From Pseudoduganella flava (GTDB lineage Bacteria > Pseudomonadota > Gammaproteobacteria > Burkholderiales > Burkholderiaceae_D): a stretch of 64,000 bases of DNA. The position numbers and the translations under genes were made by a program. Each line of letters starts with the position of its first letter. The stretch's first letter is position 1. Positions 19,816 to 29,433 of this stretch are shown here, in pieces. The notes beneath the pieces are model-generated. The model ran no database searches, had not been told where the DNA came from, and was given only the letters and a program-made list of their open reading frames with translations. The stretch is from positions 580,270 to 644,269 of the forward strand of contig NZ_VLKW01000002.1 of assembly GCF_007830495.1 (NCBI RefSeq). Direction: 5' to 3'.

Positions 19816-22485
19816 ATGCGAATCAGTCTGTTGACTTTGGCCCTCGCCACGGCATTCACGTCGTCCCCGACCCCAGCGCAATCGACCGCGCCAACGACAT
19901 TCACCTTCGCCAGCGCGCCCGGCCGGCTCCCGAAGAACGTCATTCCGATCCGGTACGACATCGCCGTAACCCCCAATGCCGCGGCGCGCACGCTAGCTGG
20001 CCATGAAACGATCCTGCTCGAAGTCACGGCGCCCACCGCGACCATCCAGTTCAACTCGTTGAACCAGAAGCTGAGCAACGTCCTCCTCGACGGCAAACCG
20101 GTCAAGTCGGTGGAGTCGAGCGACGAACAGCAGCTCACCACCATCACGCTGCATGCCCCCGCGGCGTGCGGCCGCCACACGCTCACGTTCGACTACACGG
20201 GCAAGATCCAGACCAAGCCGGTGGGCCTGTTCGCCCAGCAGTACAAGACGCCGGATGGCGTCGAAGGTGAACTCCTCAGCACGATGTTCCAGGCGACCGA
20301 CGCGCGCCGCATGTTCCCGTGCTGGGATGAGCCGGCGTTCCGCGCCGTGTTCAAGCTGACGGTGACGACACCCGCCAGCTGGTCGGTGTATTCGAACATG
20401 CCGCAGGCTTCGCGCAAGGTCGACGGCGCGCTCGCGACGACCAGCTTTGAGCCGACGCCGAAGATGCCGACCTACCTCGTTGAATTCACGGGCGGGCACC
20501 TGGGCGAGATCAGCGCGGACCATCGCGGCACGCACTTCAACGTGGTGGCAGTCAAGGGCCAGGAAGAGGGCGGCCGGGTCGCACTGGCCACGGCGCAGCA
20601 GATCCTCGACGACTATAACGATTACTTCGGCGTGAAGTACCCGCTGCCCAAGCTGACGTCGATCGCGGTGCCGGGCGGTTTCAGCGGCGGGATGGAAAAC
20701 TGGGGCGCGATTACGTACAACGACCAGGCGCTGCTCGTCACGCCGTCCAGTACGCTCGCCGCCCGCCAGAAGGTGTTCTGGGTCCAGGCGCACGAAATGG
20801 CGCACCAGTGGTTCGGCGACCTTGTAACGATGGGATGGTGGGACGAGCTATGGCTGAACGAGAGCTTCGCGTCGTGGATGACGGCGCGCGAGACGGACCT
20901 GCGCAATCCCGACTGGCGCTGGTGGGAACTGCAGGACGAGAGCAAGGAAAAAGCGATGGCCGCGGATGCGCGCGCGAACGCGCAGCCGATCATCCAGCCC
21001 GTCGTCAACGAACTCGACGCGATGAACTCCTTCGACCCGTCCATCGTGTTGGACAAGGGGCAGGCCGTGCTGCGCATGCTTGAAAACCACATGGGGCCGG
21101 ATACCTTCCGCCAGGGCATCCGCAACTACATGAAGAAGCACGCGTATTCGAACACGCTCGCCGGCGACTTGTGGAACGCGCTCGATGCCGTCAGCAGCAA
21201 AGACGCCAAGGACGGCAAGGGCGGCCGGATCAGCGCCATCGCCGCCTCGTGGACGACGCAGCCGGGTTTCCCGCTCGTGTCCGTGGCCGTGACGTGCGGT
21301 GCGGACGGCAGGCGCACCGCCCTGCTGACGCAGCAGCGCTTCCTGCTGCAGGGACTGGGCACAGGCAAAGGGCTCTGGCAGGTTCCGCTGCAGGTGCGCA
21401 GCGGCGGCGGCCCCGCGCAGGCGGTGCTGCTGACCGGCGCCGAGCAGCGGATCGACGCCGGCACGTGCGAGGACACGCTCACCGTGAACGCCGACGCCAT
21501 CGGCTACTACCGCGTCGCCTACGACCCGGCCACGCTAGCGTTGAACACCCGCCGGTTCACCACGCTGAAGGATGGCGACCGGATCGCCATGCTGGACGAC
21601 CAGTGGGCGCTGGCGCAAGCGGGAGCGGCCCCGTTGGCAAGCTATCTGGCGCTCGTGTCCGCGATGGGCGGCGTGCAGAATGCGCGCGCGTGGGACCAGA
21701 TCACCGGCGTGCTTGGCACGCTCGAATCGTACCAGCGCGGCGCGCCCGGCCACGCCGCGTTCACGGCGTATGCCAGGGACCTGGTCAGGCCGTTGGCGCG
21801 GCAGCTGGGCTGGGACGCGCGCCCGGACGATACGCCCGGCGTCCAGAAGCTGCGGCGCACGGTGCTCGGCCAGCTCGGCGCCTGGGGCGATCCGGCGACG
21901 GTCGCCGCGGCGCGCAAGCGATTCGCCGCGTTCGTGGCCGACCGCAGCGCAATCGCGCCGGACGACCAGCTCATGGTCATGTCGATCGTCGCCTCCAGTG
22001 CGACGCCCGCCGAGTTCGAGCAGCTGCACGCCATCGCGAAGGGCGCGAAGAACGAGGCGGAATTGCGCCGCTACTACCAGGCGCTGACCTCGGTGCGCGA
22101 CCCGGCGCTGGCGGCCAAGGTCGGGGCCATCATCGTCTCCGGCGAGATTCCGAAGCAGGCCGGCACGGCGCGCCTGCCGCTGCTGGGGCGGATGGCGGAC
22201 GAGCACCCGCAACTGGCGTGGGATCTCTTCACGAAGAATGTCGATGCGCTGCTGGAACCGTACGCGCCGTTCGGGCTGACGTTCCTGGCCCAGGAAGCGC
22301 CCGGACTGTTCTGGCGCGCCGCGCCGCCGGAGCAGCTGGAAGCGTGGATCAGGCAAAAGGCCCCGGCGTACATGGCGCCCCAACTGGCGCTCGGCATGGA
22401 GACGGCCCGCTTCAAGCACGCGCAAGCCGCTATGATGCGCAAGGCGGCCGATGCCGCCGTGGCGGCGAAGGTCACCGCGCGCTGA
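19816..22485 (+). CDS. exported M1-family aminopeptidase
   Basis: An 889-residue zinc metallopeptidase removing N-terminal residues from peptides. A signal peptide (MRISLLTLALATAFTSSPTPAQS) directs export. The M1 N-terminal beta domain follows, then the exopeptidase motif GGMENWGA, the zinc site HEMAHQWFGDLV (His326, Glu327, His330) with WLNESFASW (Glu349), and a C-terminal ERAP1-type helical domain. AGGA lies seven bases before the ATG at 19816. An in-frame ATG at 19786 is an alternative, and the frame runs open further upstream. It probably serves periplasmic or extracellular peptide use. It sits just after the accessory region but has normal base composition. Confidence 0.93.
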   Translation: MRISLLTLALATAFTSSPTPAQSTAPTTFTFASAPGRLPKNVIPIRYDIAVTPNAAARTLAGHETILLEVTAPTATIQFNSLNQKLSNVLLDGKPVKSVESSDEQQLTTITLHAPAACGRHTLTFDYTGKIQTKPVGLFAQQYKTPDGVEGELLSTMFQATDARRMFPCWDEPAFRAVFKLTVTTPASWSVYSNMPQASRKVDGALATTSFEPTPKMPTYLVEFTGGHLGEISADHRGTHFNVVAVKGQEEGGRVALATAQQILDDYNDYFGVKYPLPKLTSIAVPGGFSGGMENWGAITYNDQALLVTPSSTLAARQKVFWVQAHEMAHQWFGDLVTMGWWDELWLNESFASWMTARETDLRNPDWRWWELQDESKEKAMAADARANAQPIIQPVVNELDAMNSFDPSIVLDKGQAVLRMLENHMGPDTFRQGIRNYMKKHAYSNTLAGDLWNALDAVSSKDAKDGKGGRISAIAASWTTQPGFPLVSVAVTCGADGRRTALLTQQRFLLQGLGTGKGLWQVPLQVRSGGGPAQAVLLTGAEQRIDAGTCEDTLTVNADAIGYYRVAYDPATLALNTRRFTTLKDGDRIAMLDDQWALAQAGAAPLASYLALVSAMGGVQNARAWDQITGVLGTLESYQRGAPGHAAFTAYARDLVRPLARQLGWDARPDDTPGVQKLRRTVLGQLGAWGDPATVAAARKRFAAFVADRSAIAPDDQLMVMSIVASSATPAEFEQLHAIAKGAKNEAELRRYYQALTSVRDPALAAKVGAIIVSGEIPKQAGTARLPLLGRMADEHPQLAWDLFTKNVDALLEPYAPFGLTFLAQEAPGLFWRAAPPEQLEAWIRQKAPAYMAPQLALGMETARFKHAQAAMMRKAADAAVAAKVTAR

Positions 22486-22833
22486 ACGCGGTGCATGGCG
22501 GTGCCTGACCTTCAGTACCCTGGTGAGCGCCCACGTCGTTGCCGACTGGCGGCAGCGTGGCGGGTACAGCACAGAAAGCGGAGGCGTGCGGCTGCGCACG
22601 TGCGCAGCGCGTCCACCTGGCTACCGTCCGCGATCCGTTTGCTCACATGACATCGTAGCTCTCCGCAAGCGCCGACTACCGCGAGCGACATCATGTTTGG
22701 CACGTCTACCGACACCTCGATCGTCGACGGCGCCGTCCATTTGACATCGTTTCCCGGTCATGGAACTCTCGCGGCGCATGAATCGAGTAAGAGGGAGATT
22801 CAGCTAGAACTCGGGGAGCTCTAGCTAATTACA
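22486..22833. other. gene-free stretch
   Basis: 348 bases between the aminopeptidase and the convergent PEP-CTERM gene. I see no convincing gene, terminator with a T-tract, or repeat here. Confidence 0.5.
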
Positions 22834-23526
22834 CTAGGCGGCTTTATGTTTCCGGGTAGCGCACACAAGGGCGCCTAGCCCGCCGAGCAGCAGAGCGTAC
22901 ATCGACGGCTCCGGGACTTCCGGCATGCTGCTCCACGTGGCATTAAGCCAATGAGACTGCAGGCTATCGGCTGTACCCTGCCATACACTGATATCCCCAC
23001 CTATGTTTTTATAGTTGAGAAAATCCAATGCCGTCGCGTCTTTGCCAAAACTAATCCACATCGGCATGGTATACATTAAAATCGTTGACGCCTTTGAAGC
23101 CCCGCGGAACGATACCGACGACGCTCCGGCTCCAGCGAATATAGAGGAATGTCCGTCGCCCACTGCCACCTCGGCACTGGTTGAATATGTGTCTAGAATC
23201 TTACCATCTGCAGTGAAGAGGCTTAAGATCAGACCTTGATACTGATAGTACGCTGCGGCGTAATTAATCGGCATCCCCTCCCAAAGCTGATATGGAACAG
23301 GTGGCGTGTATCTGACCAACTTATCAGTGTCAAAGGAAATGTGAGCTATTAGCTTATCGCCCCGATTAACGGTAATGCCGTTTAATTCGAAAGGATAATT
23401 GTAATCGCTTTCATTAGATGTTCCCCATACGTCAGCGCTGAAGCTGATCTCGTGGACTTCTGCTCTTGCGTGTGATGTCAAAAGGCCTACCATACACAAG
23501 CTTAGGATGTTTTTTAGTATTTGCAT
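22834..23526 (-). CDS. PEP-CTERM sorting domain protein
   Basis: A 230-residue secreted protein starting MQILKNILSLCMVGLLTSHARA (signal peptide). The beta-rich body begins EVHEISFSADVWGTSNESDY. The C-terminal PEP-CTERM signal is VPEPSMYALLLGGLGALVCATRKHKAA: a VPEP motif, a membrane helix and a basic tail. Such proteins are cut by exosortase and are usually tied to exopolysaccharide/biofilm surfaces. No exosortase gene lies in this window. Codon GC is lower than average. GGGGCC upstream is a weak ribosome site; longer in-frame starts (to 23619) lack a signal peptide. Confidence 0.9.
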   Translation of the reverse strand: MQILKNILSLCMVGLLTSHARAEVHEISFSADVWGTSNESDYNYPFELNGITVNRGDKLIAHISFDTDKLVRYTPPVPYQLWEGMPINYAAAYYQYQGLILSLFTADGKILDTYSTSAEVAVGDGHSSIFAGAGASSVSFRGASKASTILMYTMPMWISFGKDATALDFLNYKNIGGDISVWQGTADSLQSHWLNATWSSMPEVPEPSMYALLLGGLGALVCATRKHKAA

Positions 23527-23544
23527 TAAATGGCCCCCAGTTTT

Positions 23545-23564
23545 GTTCAAATTGCTATTTGAAC
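23545..23564 (-). promoter_or_regulatory. inverted repeat upstream of PEP-CTERM gene
   Basis: A perfect 8-base inverted repeat, GTTCAAAT-TGCT-ATTTGAAC, ends 19 bases before the ATG (minus sense) of the PEP-CTERM gene. Position and symmetry suit a regulator-binding site or a short leader hairpin. Confidence 0.5.
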
Positions 23565-23725
23565 ATTTTTGTTGGCAAATGTAAACTTCTTGTGGCCCAA
23601 GGCCAAGTTGCTGTCGCACTCCCTGGAGAGAAGGAAAACACTAGCGTCGAAATCGGCAGAATTTCGCGCTGCTTCAGAGGGGTAATTGCTTTGTTATTTC
23701 TGGCCCGTGGGATAGGGCGATGACC

Positions 23726-24664
23726 TCACGCCCCGCCCCACAACCCCCGAGCCTCCAGCGCAATCACCTCTGGATACTCCTCCTGAAAAAACAGCTTCCC
23801 ATCCGGCACGAAGCGGATGCCGCGCGATCGGGAAAACGTGCTGTCCAGGTATTGCGCATCGCCACGCGCGAAGAGCGTATCGCTCCCACCCCAAACAATC
23901 CGCACCGGCACCCGACTACGCCGCAATGAAGCCTCAACCCCCGCCAGCGGATTCGGCGCCAACGCTACATGAAACGCGTGATACTGCGCCCGCCGCAACG
24001 GCGTAGCGACGAGCGGCTCGACATAGCAGGCGATCGTCTCGGCCGTCAGCGTCGCCGGGTCGTGATAGACCGCCGCGCCAAACGTCGAGCGGGCCAGTGC
24101 CGTGTCGTCCAGCCACCGGGCGGTCATGTCCGCCAGCGTGCCTGCACGAGCCATCTCCAGCACGGGCGCGATGCCTGCGGGTGGCGAGTCCGGTTCGACG
24201 TCGCAGTTCGTCAGCAACAGGCTGCGCACCCGTGCCGGATGATGGACCGCGAACAGTTGCGCCACCGCGCCGCCGCTGTCGCTGGCGACGATGTCCACGG
24301 ATTGCACGCCCAGCTTGTCGAGCAGTGCCACCAGCATCGCCAGCTGGGCGGCTGGCGCGAGCGACTGGCCCTCGTGCGGCGCCGAGTAGCCCAGGCCCAT
24401 GAAGTCGGGCGCGATGCAGCGCCGCAGCGGTGACAGGCGCTCGATCGCGCCGCGCCACTGGTAGCCGTTCAATGGTGCGCCGTGCAGGAAGAGGGCGGCC
24501 GGGCCCGTTCCCCGCTCGACGTAGGCGATCCGGCCGCACGGCAGGTCCGCGTACCGCCGCATGGCGCGGAAGGCCGCCGCGTCGAGCGGCCCGGCGTGCG
24601 CCGGCAGCAGGGTGGCCGCCGCCAGCCCCGCGCTGGCCAATGTCAGAAAGTCGCGTCGTTTCAA
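23726..24664 (-). CDS. Tat-exported alpha/beta hydrolase
   Basis: A 312-residue alpha/beta-hydrolase of the haloalkane dehalogenase/epoxide hydrolase type. The N-terminal KRRDFLTLASAGLAAATLLPAHA is a twin-arginine signal. Fold motifs are ALFLHGAPLNGYQWRG (oxyanion HG), DFMGLGYSAP and the nucleophile elbow VASDSGGAVAQ, where the nucleophile is Ser or Asp depending on alignment. A later acidic region, VWGGSDTLFA, is also present. The start is TTG with AGGAG seven bases upstream; the next upstream starts have no ribosome site. It diverges from an AraC-type regulator, which probably controls it. The substrate is unknown. Confidence 0.85.
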   Translation of the reverse strand: MKRRDFLTLASAGLAAATLLPAHAGPLDAAAFRAMRRYADLPCGRIAYVERGTGPAALFLHGAPLNGYQWRGAIERLSPLRRCIAPDFMGLGYSAPHEGQSLAPAAQLAMLVALLDKLGVQSVDIVASDSGGAVAQLFAVHHPARVRSLLLTNCDVEPDSPPAGIAPVLEMARAGTLADMTARWLDDTALARSTFGAAVYHDPATLTAETIACYVEPLVATPLRRAQYHAFHVALAPNPLAGVEASLRRSRVPVRIVWGGSDTLFARGDAQYLDSTFSRSRGIRFVPDGKLFFQEEYPEVIALEARGLWGGA

Positions 24665-24823
24665 GGCATTCTCCTTAGGTTGTGGTCGATGCCTGCACGG
24701 TATCGTTGCGACGGATTCGCCGCGCGCATGGACGGATGATCCGGGCACGAACGGATGATTGCAGTTGCCAAAAAGGGCCGGATGGCCGAAGCTGACCGCA
24801 CGTTCATCCGACCGGAGCCAGCG

Positions 24824-25660
24824 ATGCCGTCACGCCCCGCGTGCTATCCCGACCGTGCCGCCCAGTTGCCATTGCTGGACGTGCTGACGTCGCCCGTCCC
24901 CGAGGGCCTGTTCCCGTCTCCGGTCGACGGCCGGCACGTGCTGTGCCTGCACCTGGGCGCGCCGGTTCCCGTGACGTGGCGCGCGGAGCGGGCCGAGCAG
25001 CATGGCGTGCGGCTGCACGGCCGGTTCTGCGTGGTGCCGGCCGGCTCCAGCACCCGCTGGACGTTGTCGGCACCCGCCACGTCGCTGCTGCTGCGCCTCG
25101 CGCCGGCGCTGCTGGACGACGCTGCCGAGGCGATGGGCCTGGGCGCGCATCGCGACGTGCTGGCGCCGTCGATCCACGTGCAGGACGCGCAAGTCGAGCG
25201 GATCGGCTGGATCATGCGGGCGGAAGAGCAGGACGGGCATCCGGGCGGCAGCCTGTTCGCGGACAGCCTGGCCGCCGCCCTCGCTGCGCGGCTGCTCCAC
25301 CTGCAGTCGCGGCGGGAGCCCGAGCCTGCGACGGGCAACGCGCTGCCGGCCTGGCGGCTGCGCCAGGTCATCGACTACATCGACGCCTGCCTCGACCAGG
25401 ACTTGCGGCTGGCCGAGCTGGCCGCCGTCGCGGGGTACAGCGTGTCGCACTTCAAGCCGCTGTTCCGGCGTGCCGTCGGCATGCCGGTGCACCGTTTCGT
25501 GCTGGAGCGCCGCGTCCAGCGGGCGCATGCGTTGCTCGCCGAAACCACGTCGAGCATCACGGCGATCGCGCTGGAGACGGGCTTCGCGCACGCCAGCCAC
25601 ATGGCGCGCTGCATGCGGCGGCTGCTGGGCGTTGCCCCGGCGCAACTGCGACGCCGCTGA
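24824..25660 (+). CDS. AraC-family transcriptional regulator
   Basis: A 278-residue regulator. The N-terminal cupin-like part (LHGRFCVVPAGSSTRWTLSAP) is followed by a C-terminal double HTH: QVIDYIDACLDQDLRLAELAAVAGYSVSHFKPLFRRAVGMPVHRFVLERRVQRAHALL, then TSSITAIALETGFAHASHMARCMRRLLGVAP. The ATG at 24824 has CGGAG upstream; in-frame ATGs at 24755 and 24782 are alternatives. It diverges from the Tat-exported hydrolase, its likeliest target. Confidence 0.9.
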   Translation: MPSRPACYPDRAAQLPLLDVLTSPVPEGLFPSPVDGRHVLCLHLGAPVPVTWRAERAEQHGVRLHGRFCVVPAGSSTRWTLSAPATSLLLRLAPALLDDAAEAMGLGAHRDVLAPSIHVQDAQVERIGWIMRAEEQDGHPGGSLFADSLAAALAARLLHLQSRREPEPATGNALPAWRLRQVIDYIDACLDQDLRLAELAAVAGYSVSHFKPLFRRAVGMPVHRFVLERRVQRAHALLAETTSSITAIALETGFAHASHMARCMRRLLGVAPAQLRRR

Positions 25661-25922
25661 GGCGCTGTTACCGGTCGGGGCCGCCCCAGGCGGCGCCGGG
25701 CATGAACGAGCCCGCGCGCTGCTCCAAACATGCAAGCATATCGGGTACACTGGCTGCTCATCCTGCGGGATCGTCACGTCGGCCCCGGGGTTTTCCGGCC
25801 TGGGCCGACGCGCAGGTGGCACGCGTCGCGGGCGGAACCGCGGCGTTGTTGCCGAGTCATGCGACGGAACGCCAGTCGACGTGCCGGCAGCTCGTACATC
25901 ACTGATCTTGCGCCTGCCGAAT

Positions 25923-28607
25923 ATGGACATCAGACCCGGAATCTCCTTTGTTGCCCGGCGCTCCAGGCTGATCCTGCTCTGGCCCCTCCTGTCGCTGTGC
26001 ATTGCCGCGTTGGGCTGGGCGTCCATCCTCAACACGCTCGAGCGCGAGCGCCGCGGGCGCGAGGAGGATGCGCTGCGGGATGCCGCCACCGTTGCGCGGG
26101 GCTATGCCGAGCACCTGGGCAGGACATTCCACATGATCGACCAGATCCTGCAGCACGTCCGCTTCGAATGGGCGCTCAGCGGAGGGCAGTTGCGGCTGGA
26201 AGGCCCCGGCGCACCCGGGCTGTTTCCTTCCACCCCCATCTTCAACGTCGGCATCGTGGGGCCGGACGGCAAGCTGGTCACGAATACCTTGCGCGTTACC
26301 CGGGAAGACGTGGCCGACCGGATGTACTTCCGTTTCCAGAGGGAGCAAACGGCCGACGCGCTGTACGTGGGCGAGGCGGCGAAAGGCAGGTCGTCCGGGC
26401 GCAGTGTCGTGCATTTCTCGCGGCGCCTGGTCGGCAGCGACGGTAAGTTCGCCGGGGTGGTGCGGGCGGCGGTCGCGCCGGCCTACCTGACGGCCAATTA
26501 CGACCCGGTGGCGCTAGGCGGCAACGGGCTGCTGTCCATCCTGGGCAGCGATGGCGCCATCCGGGCCAGCCGGGTCGGCGACACCGTCTACGCGTCCTAT
26601 ACGAGTCCTTTCACCGCGGCCGCGCTGGCCGCCCCGGCGCTGCGCAGCCAGCTGCTGGCCAAGCGCGGCGGCAGCATGCTCGTCGATGGCGCCGCATGGT
26701 TTGGCGACCATCGCAACCGTTACCTCGGCTGGCAGCAGGTGCCGGATTTTCCCGTCGTGGCCATCGCCGCCGTCGACCAGCAGGAAGCCTTCGCCGCCTT
26801 CGCGAAGGTCAGGGAGAGCACGCTGGCACGCGCGATCGTCAGCAGCGCGGTGCTGGCCATCTTCACGCTGATCGCGATGGCGCTGTCGCTGCGCCTTGGC
26901 TGGCGCAAGTACCAGATTGAACTTGCCCGCGCGGCGTACCGGCTCGCCACCGAAGAGGGCACCGAAGGGTTCTATATCTGCCGCGCCGTACGGGACAGGA
27001 ACGGCGCCATCGCCGACTTCGAAGTCATCGACTGTAACCAGACCGGAGCCGAGCTGTATGGCAGGCCGCGGGAGGCCATGGTCGGCGCCCGGCTGTCGAC
27101 GCTGCACCAGGGCGACGACAGCGACTGGCGCGCCCGGCTGCTGCACCGCTTCATCATCGCCGTGGAACGGGGCGTCTTCGAAGACGAAATCGAAGTGCCG
27201 TTCAACGGCACGTCGGAAAAGTGGTATCGCGTGAAGATGGTGCATTCGAATGGCTTGTTGTCCGTGACCGCCTGGGACATCACCGACAGCAAGCGGCACA
27301 TGTTCGAGCTGGAGCGCCGCGGCAACGAGGATCCGTTGACGGGCCTGCCCAACCGCCACTGGATGACCGCGTATCTGCCGGCGGCGCTGCAACGCGCCGG
27401 CGACAAGCGTGACATGGTGGCGCTGCTGTTCATCGATCTCGACGGCTTCAAGAACGTGAACGATACGGCCGGCCACCACAGCGGCGACGAACTGCTGCGC
27501 CATGTGACGAAGCGCCTGAAGCTGGCGGTGCGGCCGGCGGATCACGTCGTGCGGGTCGGTGGCGACGAGTTCATCGTCATCATCGAGCAGGCGCAGGACC
27601 ACGGTGCGGTCGCCCATATCGCCGAGCGCGTCCTGCAGGCATTCCACGAACGGTTTCACGTGGCAGGCGGTAGCTTCCCGGTCGGCGCCTCGATCGGCAT
27701 CAGCCTGTTCCCGCAGGATGGCACGGACATGCAGGAACTCCTCACGCATGCCGATGCGGCCATGTACGCCGTCAAGACCAGCGGCAAGATGAATTACCGC
27801 TTCTTCGATCGCGAGTATTACGAAGCGGTCCGCGCGAAAATCGATCGCAACGCGGAGCTGCGCCATGCGCTGGAGACCGACCAGCTGGTCCTGTATTACC
27901 AGCCCCGGGTGGAAATGGCCACCGGCGCTACGTGCAGCCTGGAGGCCCTGGTCAGGTGGGCCCACCCGACCAGGGGCATCCTGGAGCCGATCGATTTCAT
28001 TCCGCTTGCGGAGGAATCCGGATTGATCGTGCAGCTGGGGGAGGTCGTCATCGACAAGGTCTGTGCGCAGATCGCTTACTGGTCCCGGCAGGGCAGGGAC
28101 GTCGTCCCCGTATCGATCAACGTGTCGCCCCGGCAGTTCAACGAATCGGACGTGACGGAAGTGCTGCGCCAGGCGATCGAGCGGCATGGTATCTCCCCGC
28201 GGCTGGTCGAGATCGAACTGACCGAATCGTCGATGACAGCCGACAGCGTCCATGTGTCGCAGTCGCTGGAGAATATCCAGCGGCTCGGTGTGGCGCTGGC
28301 CGTGGACGATTTCGGCACCGGTTACTCGTCGCTGTCGCAACTGCAGCGCCTCGATTTCGACGTGCTGAAGGTGGACAAGGCATTCACCGCCGAACTGGAA
28401 AAAACGCGCGAGGGCAGCGTGTTCTTCACGGCGATCATCACGATGGCCCACGCGCTGGGCATGCGCGTCGTCGCCGAAGGCGTGGAGACGGTTGGCCAGG
28501 CCCGCTGCCTGAAACAGCTCCAATGCGACGAGATTCAGGGGTATTTCATCTCGATGCCGCTGCCCGCGACGGATCGGCAGCCGATCCTGCCGCGGTACGT
28601 GTTATAG
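25923..28607 (+). CDS. membrane diguanylate cyclase/phosphodiesterase (GGDEF-EAL)
   Basis: An 894-residue c-di-GMP protein. It has an N-terminal membrane helix (LILLWPLLSLCIAALGWASIL), a periplasmic Cache-like sensor (about 60-290) and a second helix (AIVSSAVLAIFTLIAMALSL). A PAS domain follows (about 335-460, ending VTAWDITDSKRHMFELERRG), then GGDEF with intact GGDEF at 546-550, and EAL with Glu674-Ala-Leu, ELTES and DDFGTGYSSL. Both catalytic signatures look intact, so it could make or break c-di-GMP. A very long in-frame extension from 25002 runs across the AraC gene and was rejected. The ribosome site at 25923 is weak. Confidence 0.92.
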   Translation: MDIRPGISFVARRSRLILLWPLLSLCIAALGWASILNTLERERRGREEDALRDAATVARGYAEHLGRTFHMIDQILQHVRFEWALSGGQLRLEGPGAPGLFPSTPIFNVGIVGPDGKLVTNTLRVTREDVADRMYFRFQREQTADALYVGEAAKGRSSGRSVVHFSRRLVGSDGKFAGVVRAAVAPAYLTANYDPVALGGNGLLSILGSDGAIRASRVGDTVYASYTSPFTAAALAAPALRSQLLAKRGGSMLVDGAAWFGDHRNRYLGWQQVPDFPVVAIAAVDQQEAFAAFAKVRESTLARAIVSSAVLAIFTLIAMALSLRLGWRKYQIELARAAYRLATEEGTEGFYICRAVRDRNGAIADFEVIDCNQTGAELYGRPREAMVGARLSTLHQGDDSDWRARLLHRFIIAVERGVFEDEIEVPFNGTSEKWYRVKMVHSNGLLSVTAWDITDSKRHMFELERRGNEDPLTGLPNRHWMTAYLPAALQRAGDKRDMVALLFIDLDGFKNVNDTAGHHSGDELLRHVTKRLKLAVRPADHVVRVGGDEFIVIIEQAQDHGAVAHIAERVLQAFHERFHVAGGSFPVGASIGISLFPQDGTDMQELLTHADAAMYAVKTSGKMNYRFFDREYYEAVRAKIDRNAELRHALETDQLVLYYQPRVEMATGATCSLEALVRWAHPTRGILEPIDFIPLAEESGLIVQLGEVVIDKVCAQIAYWSRQGRDVVPVSINVSPRQFNESDVTEVLRQAIERHGISPRLVEIELTESSMTADSVHVSQSLENIQRLGVALAVDDFGTGYSSLSQLQRLDFDVLKVDKAFTAELEKTREGSVFFTAIITMAHALGMRVVAEGVETVGQARCLKQLQCDEIQGYFISMPLPATDRQPILPRYVL

Positions 28608-28626
28608 CACCCATGCGCCGGCCGGC

Positions 28627-29433
28627 TCAGGCCAGGCCGAACGTTTTCCTGATGCCTTTCCCCACCGGCCCGGCCGGCAGATAGCGCCGCAACCGGGCCA
28701 GCAGCGCAGCCTCGCCCTGCGGCGTATGGCGCATCTTCCATGCCCCCAGCGCGGCGGCGACGATCGTCGCGGCAACGCGCTCGGGTGGCGGCGCCTGCCG
28801 GACGTTGGCGCGGATCGCCTGCGCAACGGCGCTGCGCTCCGTGTCGTAAGCGGGAACCACGGCGGCGGCGCGCGGCGCGTTCTCGTCGAGGTTGGTCTTC
28901 GTGAAAGAGGGCTCGACGAGCGCCACGCGAATGCCGAACTGGCGGACTTCGTGGTCCAGCGTCTCGGACAGCCCTTCGACGGCATGCTTCGACGCCGCAT
29001 ACAGCGCCATGTACGGCGCCGGCAGGAAGCCCAGCACGGAGCTGACGTTGACGATGCGGCCGGATCGCCGTGCGCGCATGTGCGGCAGCACGGCCTGGCT
29101 CGTGCGCAGCAGCCCGAACAGGTTGGTGTCGAACAGCGCGGCGGCTTCGGCGATCGACGTTTCCTCCGCCGCGCCCAGCAACGTCACGCCGGCGCTGTTG
29201 ACCAGCACGTCGATGCGCCCGGCCCGGGCGATGACGGCCTCGATGGCGCGCCCGACCGACGCGTCGTCGCGCACATCCATTTCAACGAGGGTCACGCCGG
29301 GTATCTGCTGTGCCGTGGCGGCAGTGCGCACGGTGCCGAAGACGCGGCACCCGCGCTCGGCGAACTTCTGCGCGGCGGCACGGCCGATACCGGACGACAC
29401 GCCGGTGACGACAACAACTTCAGGGTTCGACAT
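28627..29433 (-). CDS. short-chain dehydrogenase/reductase
   Basis: A 268-residue SDR enzyme. NAD(P) site [19 protein letters not shown], then NSAG, catalytic Ser in [10 protein letters not shown] and YAASK (Tyr/Lys). Classical SDR of the oxidoreductase group acting on alcohols or ketones; the substrate is not predictable. Its start lies inside the 3' end of the RND pump gene (14-base overlap), so it is the last gene of the efflux operon. Confidence 0.9.
   Translation of the reverse strand: MSNPEVVVVTGVSSGIGRAAAQKFAERGCRVFGTVRTAATAQQIPGVTLVEMDVRDDASVGRAIEAVIARAGRIDVLVNSAGVTLLGAAEETSIAEAAALFDTNLFGLLRTSQAVLPHMRARRSGRIVNVSSVLGFLPAPYMALYAASKHAVEGLSETLDHEVRQFGIRVALVEPSFTKTNLDENAPRAAAVVPAYDTERSAVAQAIRANVRQAPPPERVAATIVAAALGAWKMRHTPQGEAALLARLRRYLPAGPVGKGIRKTFGLA

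Noticed and set aside
25002..25922. Extension of the GGDEF-EAL gene to a 1201-residue frame
   Set aside because: The extra part overlaps the AraC gene in another frame and is Arg/Cys-rich without domain features. The first membrane helix follows the ATG at 25923.
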